A stretch of DNA of 14,216 nt from contig JADGIF010000215.1 of NCBI GenBank assembly GCA_018985225.1, positions 1-14,216 of the forward strand. Direction: 5' to 3'. Of the stretch, positions 7,049 through 14,216 are shown one piece after another. Numbering within the stretch: position 1 is the first letter of the stretch; each line of letters begins with the position of its first letter. The stretch comes from Amoeboradix gromovi. Lineage: Eukaryota > Sanchytriomycota > Sanchytriomycetes > Sanchytriales > Sanchytriaceae. Made by a program: the position numbers and the translations under genes. The notes under the pieces were generated by a model, which saw only the letters and a program-made list of their open reading frames with translations, had not been told where the DNA came from and searched no databases.

Positions 7049-8957
7049 AATCGGATGCTTGTTTCTCAACAATTTCTAGAAGTTTTGCCAATTTTCTGCT
7101 ACTATAATACTCTTTTCGTACAAATATAGGTGTCTTTCCATAGTCGCTCTTTATTGTTATCCAGCCTTGTTTGTACTCTTTCTTGCTGTATATATGAATC
7201 CAGGCTTCATTTGGCAGGTATAGCCTTCTCTCAAACTTATTTGCCTGCATTATTGGGGCTACGAGTATATTTGGACCGTATAAAAACTGATCTCGAATAT
7301 TCCACACCGGCTTCTCATTTGGATAATACAAGTACAATGCTCTAAATAGCCCTAGTCCATTTGCCTGATATTCCATCATTAGTTCATCTCGTATCTCTTT
7401 TAGTGCTGCATGCTTATCAATTGCCTGTTTAAAGTATTTGATGGTAGTATTACTAGAATAAACTTGTTTTTCAATCAATGGAGCAGTGGTGTCATGTGTT
7501 CTAATTATAGATTCAAATACATTAAATTCGCTCCATCGTATTAAAATGTCAACTGTTCGTTTAAATCCTAGGCTGACGCCTCCAATTCCCAAAGCTACAA
7601 CTGTTAAACCACCTACATCACTGTGCATCAGTCCAAACCCACTAATTGCTGCTTGTAAGTAGCCATTTAATACGCTTCTTAATCCATCGTACTTGCCATA
7701 AACGCTCATTTGATCACCGGACCAAAACAGATTGACAGCAGATTTCCCAACCAGTCCACTAGACCGCATGAATATTAGTTTATCTTTCGATATCCTCAGT
7801 TCTTTGTTTAATTGATTCCACTTATTTATGAATTCTATATGCGCTGTACTGTTTGTTGTCTCAAACGGCTGATATTCGCCAAAGTCACTCATAAACCCAT
7901 CCATTCCAGCTTTTATATACAGTTCTTCGATAATTAGCTCTTTAAACCACTTATATGCCTCGGCGTTTAACAAGTTAATCATACATGCAGAAATTCCAGG
8001 TCCTTGGTCAACATTGTAAAATCTTCCATTAAATTTTACAAGATAGTCATTTTCGACTGCCTGCTTAAAGTAAATTGAAGTAGAATTTATAATAAATGGA
8101 TTTATATATCCTAACACTTTAATATTTATATCGTGTAGCTTCTCAGTAAATTGTTTAACAGAAGGAGAATACAACTTGTTATTCGATTCCCATCGCCAAT
8201 TGACTCTCCAATGCGTTATTCCAGCAATTTTTTGAGGATTTATCCCACACCAATCCTCTATCCATACTGCTGATATCTTGACGTTATTACTTAGCAGCTT
8301 TCTTACAATTGGTTCTACACGGTCGGTTCCACCTGAAAGTCCTATAATAGCTCCATTTTGAGTCCATTTAGGCATGTCTATTGGTTGCCTGCCATAGAGC
8401 CTTGTAAACTGGCTAATATGGTCACGAAAATTATTGGCGTGGAATAAAGTGATAACAACAACGGGGCTATTAACTTTTAGTAAAATATAGGACTTAGCTC
8501 TAAAATCAAATTCAGCGTATTCTTTGTTTTCTACTGCTAAACCCATTCCACTTTTAGTTACAAAATGAGGTGAAATAATGTAAGAAGCACTCAATTCTTG
8601 CTTTCCGGTTCTTAATTCTAGTAGAAGTTTCACCAAACCCTGCCTACCAACTCCATCCTCCCGAGGGATATTTCTGAGCATTTTTCCCTTTAAATTCCAG
8701 TAGGTGAACTGTTCTCCTAGTCCAAAGATAAAATCTTCCGATGGACTAGGTATTTTAACCCATGTTTTTGTACCATTAGTACTAATGGTAATTCTGGTAT
8801 ATTCTTCTGTGTGAAGTTTCTCAATGACTGGGGTTACTGGGTATTTAGTATCATCGCACTTGAATTTATAAAAGCCAGTTTTGTCTGTAATTTCATCTAG
8901 ACCATTACCTTGATAGAACTTCCAGTTACTGAATCCAAATATGAGCAGTGCAAACAT
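7047..8957 (-). CDS. Family GH31 glycoside hydrolase, YihQ-like, probably membrane-anchored or secreted
   Basis: The product (636 aa from the first ATG) is a retaining alpha-glycosidase of family GH31. It follows the bacterial sulfoquinovosidase/alpha-glucosidase YihQ along its length: GLGEQFTYWNLKGK (79-92), EDGVGRQ, YGRQPIDMPKW (188-198), VWIEDWCGI, LGYINPF (282-288), the nucleophile Asp in FMSDFGEYQP (D358), the acid/base Asp in FWSGDQMS (D415), MHSDVGG (444-450) and the C-terminal LYGPNILVAPI. Residues that hold the sulfonate in YihQ appear changed (see findings), so the substrate is probably not sulfoquinovose. About eight extra residues follow HSDVGG. The N-terminus is hydrophobic (LMFALLIFGF). 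The open frame continues about 75 bases upstream without an ATG and would complete a signal anchor, so the true start is uncertain. Many NxS/T sites suggest passage through the secretory pathway. Confidence 0.9.
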   Translation of the reverse strand: MFALLIFGFSNWKFYQGNGLDEITDKTGFYKFKCDDTKYPVTPVIEKLHTEEYTRITISTNGTKTWVKIPSPSEDFIFGLGEQFTYWNLKGKMLRNIPREDGVGRQGLVKLLLELRTGKQELSASYIISPHFVTKSGMGLAVENKEYAEFDFRAKSYILLKVNSPVVVITLFHANNFRDHISQFTRLYGRQPIDMPKWTQNGAIIGLSGGTDRVEPIVRKLLSNNVKISAVWIEDWCGINPQKIAGITHWRVNWRWESNNKLYSPSVKQFTEKLHDINIKVLGYINPFIINSTSIYFKQAVENDYLVKFNGRFYNVDQGPGISACMINLLNAEAYKWFKELIIEELYIKAGMDGFMSDFGEYQPFETTNSTAHIEFINKWNQLNKELRISKDKLIFMRSSGLVGKSAVNLFWSGDQMSVYGKYDGLRSVLNGYLQAAISGFGLMHSDVGGLTVVALGIGGVSLGFKRTVDILIRWSEFNVFESIIRTHDTTAPLIEKQVYSSNTTIKYFKQAIDKHAALKEIRDELMMEYQANGLGLFRALYLYYPNEKPVWNIRDQFLYGPNILVAPIMQANKFERRLYLPNEAWIHIYSKKEYKQGWITIKSDYGKTPIFVRKEYYSSRKLAKLLEIVEKQASD

Positions 8958-9239
8958 CAAAACTACAGCTATCCTGAATGATTTTAAGTTGTGCCATGGC
9001 GATTTGGTTCCTTCACGTTTATCCTGAAGGCGGCATTAGTATAAGCGATTCGTATTAAAACGCCAAAGAAAAAAAATTGAAGCAGTGCGTTTGACTTCCT
9101 ATGGCTAATGCTTGAACAGCTTCATTTTGCATTAAAATATCGATGGATTTAGTTCCTGATGACTTGGTTGGTATTACTTGATGATATTTGACTGCAGCTC
9201 TTTGGAACTTAGTGAAAGTAGTTACTCCTCGTTAAAAAT
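8958..9239. other. Upstream region of GH31; in-frame open extension, no separate gene
   Basis: Reading the GH31 frame upstream on the minus strand, it stays open to a TAA near 9040. It encodes a basic, polar stretch (QDKREGTKSPWHNL) and then SFRIAVVL, which fuses with LMFALLIFGF into one membrane segment. No ATG occurs in it. On the minus strand TACTAAT followed by TTCAG ends a possible 3' splice site at about 9024. I found no upstream ATG exon that joins it in frame. Nothing else protein-like is visible between 9040 and 9239. Confidence 0.4.
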
Positions 9240-9434
9240 CCAGTTCCTCAGTGTTGATGAATGTATGCTGTACCTGTTAGTTATTTCTTTAGATTTGACA
9301 TATTCGGGATTAGATCCATCAATTCCATTTACCATTTGCGAATAGGAAGAACATCGAGTATTTAAGCTATTGGAAAAGTCTTGAAATTATACAAAAATGC
9401 ATACAGATTCGCAATAAATGATTTATTCAAGAAA
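9240..9434 (+). repeat. Dispersed repeat, copy B (partner at 1376-1580)
   Basis: This is the second copy of the 200-bp sequence, about 91% identical and lacking 10 bases relative to copy A. In the frame used for copy A it reads SVDECMLYLLVISLDLTYSG and is then cut by TAG (GAA TAG GAA), and later by TGA created by the 10-base deletion. Of the 12 substitutions before the deletion, seven are silent, four change an amino acid and one makes the stop. Both copies are therefore dead fragments of what was once a coding sequence. Confidence 0.8.
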
Positions 9435-9460
9435 CAATCGACCTCTTGTTTTATTCTTGG

Positions 9461-9487
9461 CCTAGTAGCTATATTTGATGTCTCAAA
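9461..9487. repeat. Degenerate terminal inverted repeat of the MITE family
   Basis: CTAGTAGCTATATTTGATGT followed by CTC resembles the MITE terminus (CTAGTTTTTATATTTGATGTCCC). There are three changes in the T-run and one near the end. It faces the same way as the ends at 47-81 and 9742-9769. No matching opposite terminus was found upstream, so it may be a solo remnant. Confidence 0.4.
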
Positions 9488-9518
9488 GGCTCTCCGAAAT
9501 AATGAAAATAAACAAACA

Positions 9519-9769
9519 GGACATGAAATATAAAAACTAGACTAACTTTCTGAAATAGTTTGAATCATTATTTCAAGTGTGTATTAACCAGTAGTAATTA
9601 AATTAAATTAATCTGACTGGTTGCACCTTTTGCTTAGACACTCTAAGACCTTATTTTAAGGAGAGGAATGACATTAATGAAAGAAGGACTTTTATTAATA
9701 ATAGTATTTCCTCCTTATGGAGCACCTAATTTAAAAACGACTTGGTCTAGTTTTTATATCTGGTGTCCC
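9519..9769. mobile_element. MITE, about 250 bp, non-coding, 27-bp terminal inverted repeats
   Basis: The left end (9519-9545, starting GGACATGAAATATAAAAACT) and the right end (9742-9769, ending ATATCTGGTGTCCC) are inverted repeats matching at 23 of 27 positions. The interior is AT-rich with no open reading frame of note. This is the form of a miniature inverted-repeat transposable element that needs a transposase from elsewhere. A related end lies at 24-81 and a weaker one at 9461-9487. I see no clear target-site duplication, so the superfamily is not assigned. The right end lies three bases from the stop codon of the UBE3A-like gene. Confidence 0.75.
9691..9696 (-). terminator. AATAAA inside the MITE, candidate poly(A) signal for the UBE3A-like gene
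   Basis: This is the first AATAAA seen downstream of the UBE3A-like stop on the minus strand, about 77 bases away. It lies wholly inside the MITE. The immediate stop context (TAA TTT GGG) lacks the overlapping signal of the other genes. Confidence 0.35.
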
Positions 9770-9772
9770 AAA

Positions 9773-12470
9773 TTAAATCAGTCCAAATCCACTCGAATTT
9801 TGTATTGCGATCAGCAGCAGCTCTCTTAGCTTATCAGGGCTTGAATATTCAGGTAACAATAGTCTTCCAAAGCATGTCAGTGCAGTTGGTAGTCTCCCAG
9901 AGTCCTGGCCATTTTGTTGAATTACAAATGTTAATGCCTTAAATCCCTTCAATGGAATCCTGTCACTAGCGGTAACGAAAACCAGCATCGCTTTCTTTTG
10001 TTCTTCGGTGAATGAATGCAAGATCTTCCAAAATTCACTAAGTAAATAGGAAATACCGTATGTATCTTTGTTCTGGGCTATATCCTTCATATTGTACATG
10101 CTTTTCTAGCTCTTTGAAATCCAATGCTGGCGAACCCATTAATATCTTGCTTAATTCCGTTCCTCTGAATTCTTTCAAAATTAATCCGCTTGTTCTCCAA
10201 AACCCATCGTAAAGTTTCTCAAACTGACTCTCAACTCCTACATTCATCTTGTGTTGTATAAAAAGCTCAATGTATTCTTGCTTATTCCCATTGGTTACTT
10301 TTGTATTGCTACCATTATTTATCAGCTCATAGGTTTTTATACCATATATGGTGTCGTAGCTGACATCAAAACATAGTTCTAAATCTGTCACATCTTCGCT
10401 TAATAGCATTAACAACCCTTTTCCCATATCTGGGAATATTTCTATAAAATCATCCATTTTTAATTCTTCTTTGTTTAGTTTTTTGAAGATGGCTACTGGC
10501 AGCCTGTAATCTAATATAATACCGTTATATCCTGCTAATCCCATCATTATCCCCACCATTTCTATCATTTCCAAATCCGCATCATGTCTCAACCAATGAG
10601 AAGTTCTGGTTGATACAAATAAACCCAAGTCAGGGTCCATAACACTTTTAATAAACATCAAAAACAGCTCTTTTTGCACGCCCCCCTGATCTAGCCCTTG
10701 TTCTATATCGAATCTTATTCGTAGTGGCTTCTTGTAGTTAGCGAGTATATACTGCTTATAGCTGATTATATCTTGTAGTAGCGTATCCCTTTTAATTTCT
10801 AATAAACAATATGGATTGCTCAATTGCGCCAGCAATTTATCTAGCTCATTTATTGTGATAGACTCTTCCAAGATTCTGCTAGCATGAACTATAAAACTAT
10901 GGTTCACTATTGCATTCTCGTACTCATTAGTCATTTGCGATAGTGATTGCATTTGATATAATCTAGTTTTAGCCACACAGTCAAATAGAAACAAGTAAGC
11001 ACCCAAATCGGTGTTGTTTTTAAAATCAACTAAATTCCCCAATGATTCGTTATAAAACAGCTGAATATCATTGTATTCAGTGGCAACATAAATACTTTTA
11101 ATGAATAACAACGCTTGTGTCAATCCTTTGGAATATTCATTATTATTATGAAGCGAATTCTCATATTGACTAGTGATATACTCGTTAACCATTGCTACAA
11201 CAGTTCGCAGATGTGGTTTGTTGGTAGTTAGCATATTTTTGTACTTTGATTGCTGCTGCGTTGTTGCATTGTTATAGCATTTAATTACCGCTATCAACAG
11301 GTTGCTGCTATTTACGTGCGGATAAATACTGACCATATACACTATCATGTACATAAGAGAGTGATCCTTGTAAAGTGAAGTCTTTAAACTAGACAATAAA
11401 GAAGAAAGAGCATCATTTAACACTGTGACAAGATTGCTATTCGCTATAATATCGTAGCATACTAGTAAATCAGTATAGTTGATTTTACTGCTGCTAGTAG
11501 TAAATGAATTCAGCATTATCAAAGGGTCACTGAAAAGTACGTGAATAGCAGCGGATAATAGTGATTTGATATGATTAACATCAATATTGCTTAGTTTGCT
11601 GAATGACTTTAAGGCAGTCAGACTTTTTGAGCGGTGAGTTGATTTTTTCTGGCGGTTGTTTCCTATCTTGGCAACATTTCGAGTCTTGAAAAAATCCTGA
11701 CTCAAGGAATCTATCATCTTCTGGATAACTGCAGAGTTGATTACTGTAGGTATGTCAGGAATGAATGATTTGATGAACTGTTCTGGATACTCCATTGATT
11801 TGTAAGCATCGAACTTGTTGTGAGAACAAGTTGTAGATCTACGGCGAATATTAGATATGTTAACTGGTATCATTGGCGAAATGCTAGGGCGATGAGAATG
11901 TATTGAAATAGATGAATTTGATGGTAAATCAAATATCATTGGATTGCTAGAGTCATAGTTCAGTGTGCTAGCTGGAACGATAGGAATTATTGGAACTATG
12001 TTGCTACTTGCATGTGAGTCTGGAGAGGGGTTGTAAGGCGACTTTGATGGTTGGATTGTTAATATCTTGTCAAATAAGGCCTCAGAGAAATGCGCTTTAA
12101 GCAAATGATCAATAGAACTAGTTTTCAGACGATTCCCAATCGCGTTAGGTTTTATATTTGGAGCCTCGTAGTAAAGACCGAGTTCAGATAAAGAAGTGTT
12201 CAAACAATTGGACAAGATGACATCCAATTTCGAAGCAGTAGATTCTGGAATATTTAGTTTAGCCGAGAATTCAGCGATACTAGGGATAGTCGCTGGGATA
12301 TCTGGGCATAAATATTGTTTACCAGCACGTCCAAAAATGGAATGGGCTAAAACTAAAGCAACATCTTTAGGAACATTAGGAAACGAAGGATTAGATTTGC
12401 AAAATAGTATACTACACTGCGTATTACAGCCTTGAGTTATTTGATAGTAGTACCTTTGAACTGTTTCCAT
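9773..12470 (-). CDS. UBE3A: UBE3A-type HECT E3 ubiquitin ligase with AZUL zinc finger
   Basis: This enzyme takes ubiquitin from an E2 onto its catalytic Cys and passes it to substrates. In animals UBE3A also binds the proteasome through its AZUL finger. Coding runs 12470-10057 and 10037-9773, giving 892 aa, close to human UBE3A. The AZUL domain is at about 6-60 (RYYYQITQGC...) with four zinc-ligand Cys at 15, 19, 24 and 55. Residues 60-560 are Ser/Asn-rich and then helical, with a low-complexity segment at about 150-230. The HECT domain fills about 560-892 (IRFDIEQGLDQGG at 585). The 19-nt intron restores RYIREFWKILHSFTEEQ. The active-site Cys is C860 in LPTALTCFGRLLLPEYSS, 32 residues from the end, the same spacing as in human UBE3A. 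The tail GFGLI keeps the conserved hydrophobic end. Confidence 0.95.
10038..10056 (-). other. Ultra-short spliceosomal intron (19 nt) in the UBE3A-like gene, phase 2
   Basis: The minus-strand sequence is GTATTTCCTATTTACTTAG. Retention leads to a stop at the TAG of its own 3' end. Removal rebuilds an Arg codon (CG+T) and gives YIREFWKILHSF, matching the HECT C-lobe of UBE3A proteins. Confidence 0.93.
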
Positions 12471-12762
12471 AAGCGCTGAAAAGATGGCTTGATTATTTCA
12501 AATTATTAAATAAAAACTGAAGCCCCTTGAGAATGTATAATCTGGCGATAGTTAACTTTTTGATTGCTAATTCGCTGCGACTACAAGATTGTTTAACTAC
12601 TCAGTCATTTCAATATTGAGTGGATTCTACTGATGAAAAACTTTCAATTGACTCATTTTAATCCTTTCTTATTCTTAAGTAAATGAACCGATTTGAATTC
12701 AAAACATAATAAATTATCATTAAGCAAACTTGAATATTTCTTAGAATGTGGCTTGGCCTTTT
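12471..12762. promoter_or_regulatory. Divergent intergenic region, UBE3A-like / surface protein
   Basis: These 292 bases separate two divergent genes and should hold both promoters. The region is AT-rich with no gene and no repeat shared with the rest of the window. I see no motif that I can name. An ATG at 12746, out of frame with the surface protein, opens a nine-codon frame. Confidence 0.4.
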
Positions 12763-13894
12763 ATGCTTTTCGTGAATTCCCTGGCATCTGCAGCATGCAG
12801 CACATTATATCAAAAAGATCTTAGCGATCCAAATGTGCCAAGCCTGTTTACTAATGATAGTATTTTATTTGAAATTGCTAGTGACTCGTTGACATATTGG
12901 ATTGAATTGATCTCGAATGCACAGCCAAATGGTAAATTGACATATAATTTAAACCAGACAGTAGATACCAGCAATCTTCCAACCTGGATTGTATTTGATG
13001 CTAAAGTTGCTTCACTAGGTGCCAATGACACGAAGCCATCCGACAATATTCCGAAGTTTGAAGTAGCAATTACTGCTAGGTATGGCCCTGGTAATTCATA
13101 TGTCACTAGTGTTGTGTCATCAATGGCATATGCAAACTTGACCTCTAATGAATGGTCCACATTGAAAATTTCAACCAAGGACATTGCTGTTGGGACGCAA
13201 ATTTCTCAAATTGCATTTCAGAAAATAGATGCTTCTGAATTATACATCAAATCTATAAAAATCGAAACCCAGGATTGTACAGCTAGAAACGCGCTAGTGC
13301 TTCAAGATTTTCGAACGTCTGCATACAATTTACGTAAGGTTAGTTACTTGAATCACCTTATTGCACCAAGTAGTTTATCAACTTTAGATGCAAATGGTTT
13401 GCAATTTAAAGGAGCCGGGTCCGGCTCAGTTGCGGCTAACAGATTTAGATTAAACCCTCAATGTAAGTTACCTTTTACTGGAATCTCTTTCACTGGTACC
13501 TATTTTTAATTTAGCATATACGGAATCATCTGCCACTGATATGACTGTAGGATTCGGCTTTAGGCCTGGAAATCAAGCTTGCAATTTTGACACAGACCTG
13601 ACATATATTTTTCCTGATGGTTATATCATTTCCTTAACAACTGTTAATCAAATGTTTTATGTGAACTTTCCTGAAGATGCTTTAAATGCATTAAAAGACA
13701 ACATAATGGAATTGGTCTTTAAGCAAGCTACTACTGACAATGTTCATATTTCTAACATCGTATTATACACGAAAGCAGTTGGTGTTAAAACTTCCGGTAA
13801 AACCAACATTGTAGATATTGGAAATATGGGTGACGCTAGTTCGTTCAACTTCCAGATGCTGTTGACAGTTGGTGCTATTTTGGCCTTACAGTAA
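12763..13894 (+). CDS. Probable secreted, GPI-anchored surface protein of unknown family
   Basis: Coding runs 12763-13495 and 13515-13894, giving 370 aa. I do not recognise the family. The N-terminus (MLFVNSLASAACS) looks like a short signal peptide. The C-terminus has small residues (GDASS) followed by a hydrophobic tail (MLLTVGAILALQ) that ends the protein, as in GPI-anchor signals. The body is beta-strand-like, with few charged clusters, several NxS/T sites (NDS, NQT, NDT, NLT) and Cys at QDC, NPQC and NQAC that could form disulfides. Two halves share a pattern: QIAFQKIDASELYIKSIKIET before QDC and ELVFKQATTDNVHISNIVLYT near the end, suggesting two related beta-sandwich modules. The 19-nt intron joins GISFT to AYTESSATD. 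An in-frame GTG at 12748 would lengthen the signal peptide, but GTG starts are not expected in eukaryotes. An ATG at 12746 with a 29-nt intron is a weaker alternative. Confidence 0.75.
13496..13514 (+). other. Ultra-short spliceosomal intron (19 nt) in the surface protein gene, phase 1
   Basis: The sequence is GTACCTATTTTTAATTTAG. Retention gives TAA in frame after four codons. Removal links two open frames into one 370-residue protein that runs from a signal peptide to a GPI-like tail. No known family confirms this junction. It rests on the match to the other three introns in length and in both splice sites. Confidence 0.82.
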
Positions 13895-13954
13895 TTGATA
13901 CTTGTTCAGTAAACTACTTTATCGCCTTAATGCATTTTCTTAAGTTCTTTTACT

Positions 13955-13960
13955 AATAAA
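13955..13960 (+). terminator. AATAAA poly(A) signal of the surface protein gene
   Basis: The hexamer lies about 60 bases beyond the TAA stop (13892-13894). This is a longer 3' untranslated region than its neighbours seem to have. Confidence 0.45.
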
Positions 13961-14043
13961 ATGCAATATTTGTTCTTCTAATTGATGAAAAGTGGCTTCA
14001 AATCTTCTCAGACAAGATATATCAAATCAGAAGAGCTAATTAA

Positions 14044-14216
14044 GCACAAGCGTTAAATTCGAAGATCTGAAATAAATCAGAGTTGACATCTCTCAAGCGT
14101 AGATAACTTGTAAGACACCATTTAAGCATATTTTTGCATCGCCTACGTTAAGTGTGAAGATTTCAAACCCCACACTTCTCAAGTGTAGACAACTTGGGGA
14201 GATACCATTTGAGCAT
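14044..14216. repeat. Tandem repeat, unit about 87 bp, two copies, runs off the right edge
   Basis: Two successive units are alike. Each has CGTTAA then GAAGAT, followed by TCTCAAG-YGTAGAYAACTTG and ACCATTT-RAGCAT. The cores at 14091-14129 and 14177-14216 match at most positions, with an offset of 86-87 bases. The end of the second unit coincides with the window end, so the array may continue. Each core can fold (CAAG...CTTG). In the second unit CACTT-CTC-AAGTG and flanking CCCC/GGGG extend the fold. No reading frame runs through it. Confidence 0.65.

Noticed and set aside
9773-10099. Separate short gene encoding a 108-residue HECT C-lobe
   Set aside because: It is the second exon of the UBE3A-like gene. 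The apparent separate start arises from retention of the 19-nt intron.
12810-13184. Minus-strand 124-residue frame opposite the surface protein gene
   Set aside because: The forward frame has a signal peptide, a matching second exon and a GPI-like tail. The reverse frame has none of these.
1-14216. CRISPR array, tRNA genes, bacterial operons or phage genes
   Set aside because: No regularly spaced short repeats, no tRNA B-box with a cloverleaf, no Shine-Dalgarno pattern and no phage proteins were seen. The gene content is eukaryotic.

Overview
This window looks like nuclear DNA of a compact, AT-rich eukaryote that still has respiring mitochondria. Genes for mitochondrial proteins (ATP23, a YME1-type i-AAA protease, a probable COX7A subunit) sit beside a cytosolic Phe-tRNA synthetase beta subunit, an AAMP/SQT1 WD40 protein, a UBE3A-type AZUL-HECT ubiquitin ligase, a YihQ-like GH31 glycosidase and a probable GPI-anchored surface protein. 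Gene content fits an opisthokont, perhaps an early-branching fungus or a related reduced lineage. The species cannot be named from the sequence. There is no bacterial operon or viral signature.

Layout: positions 1-302 hold the end of a short inverted-repeat element. ATP23 (303-926, +) is followed by a degenerate reading frame (1014-1599) that contains one copy of a 200-bp dispersed repeat. YME1 (1600-3341, +) has a 20-nt intron and an in-frame TAG. A gene-poor stretch with a hairpin (3342-3765) precedes COX7A-like (3766-3975, +). FARSB (5887-4077, -) and AAMP/SQT1 (5931-6989, +) diverge from a 43-bp spacer. GH31 (8957-7047, -) converges on AAMP. A repeat-rich stretch (8958-9772) holds the second dispersed-repeat copy and a MITE of about 250 bp. 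UBE3A-like (12470-9773, -) and the surface protein gene (12763-13894, +) are divergent. The right edge carries a two-copy tandem repeat of about 87 bp.

The main discovery is architectural. Four genes each become full-length and match their family only after removal of a GT-AG intron of 19 or 20 nt. These are among the shortest spliceosomal introns known in any eukaryote. They share a form of GTA at the 5' end and TNAY-NTAG at the 3' end, so the probable branch point lies almost on the 3' splice site. Compaction also shows at gene ends: all eight genes stop with TAA, and in five of them the stop codon is part of an AATAAA polyadenylation hexamer.

Functionally, ATP23, YME1 and COX7A are inner-membrane or intermembrane-space components of respiratory-chain assembly and quality control. 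FARSB and AAMP/SQT1 both serve translation or ribosome assembly and may share a promoter. The remaining genes appear unrelated to one another.
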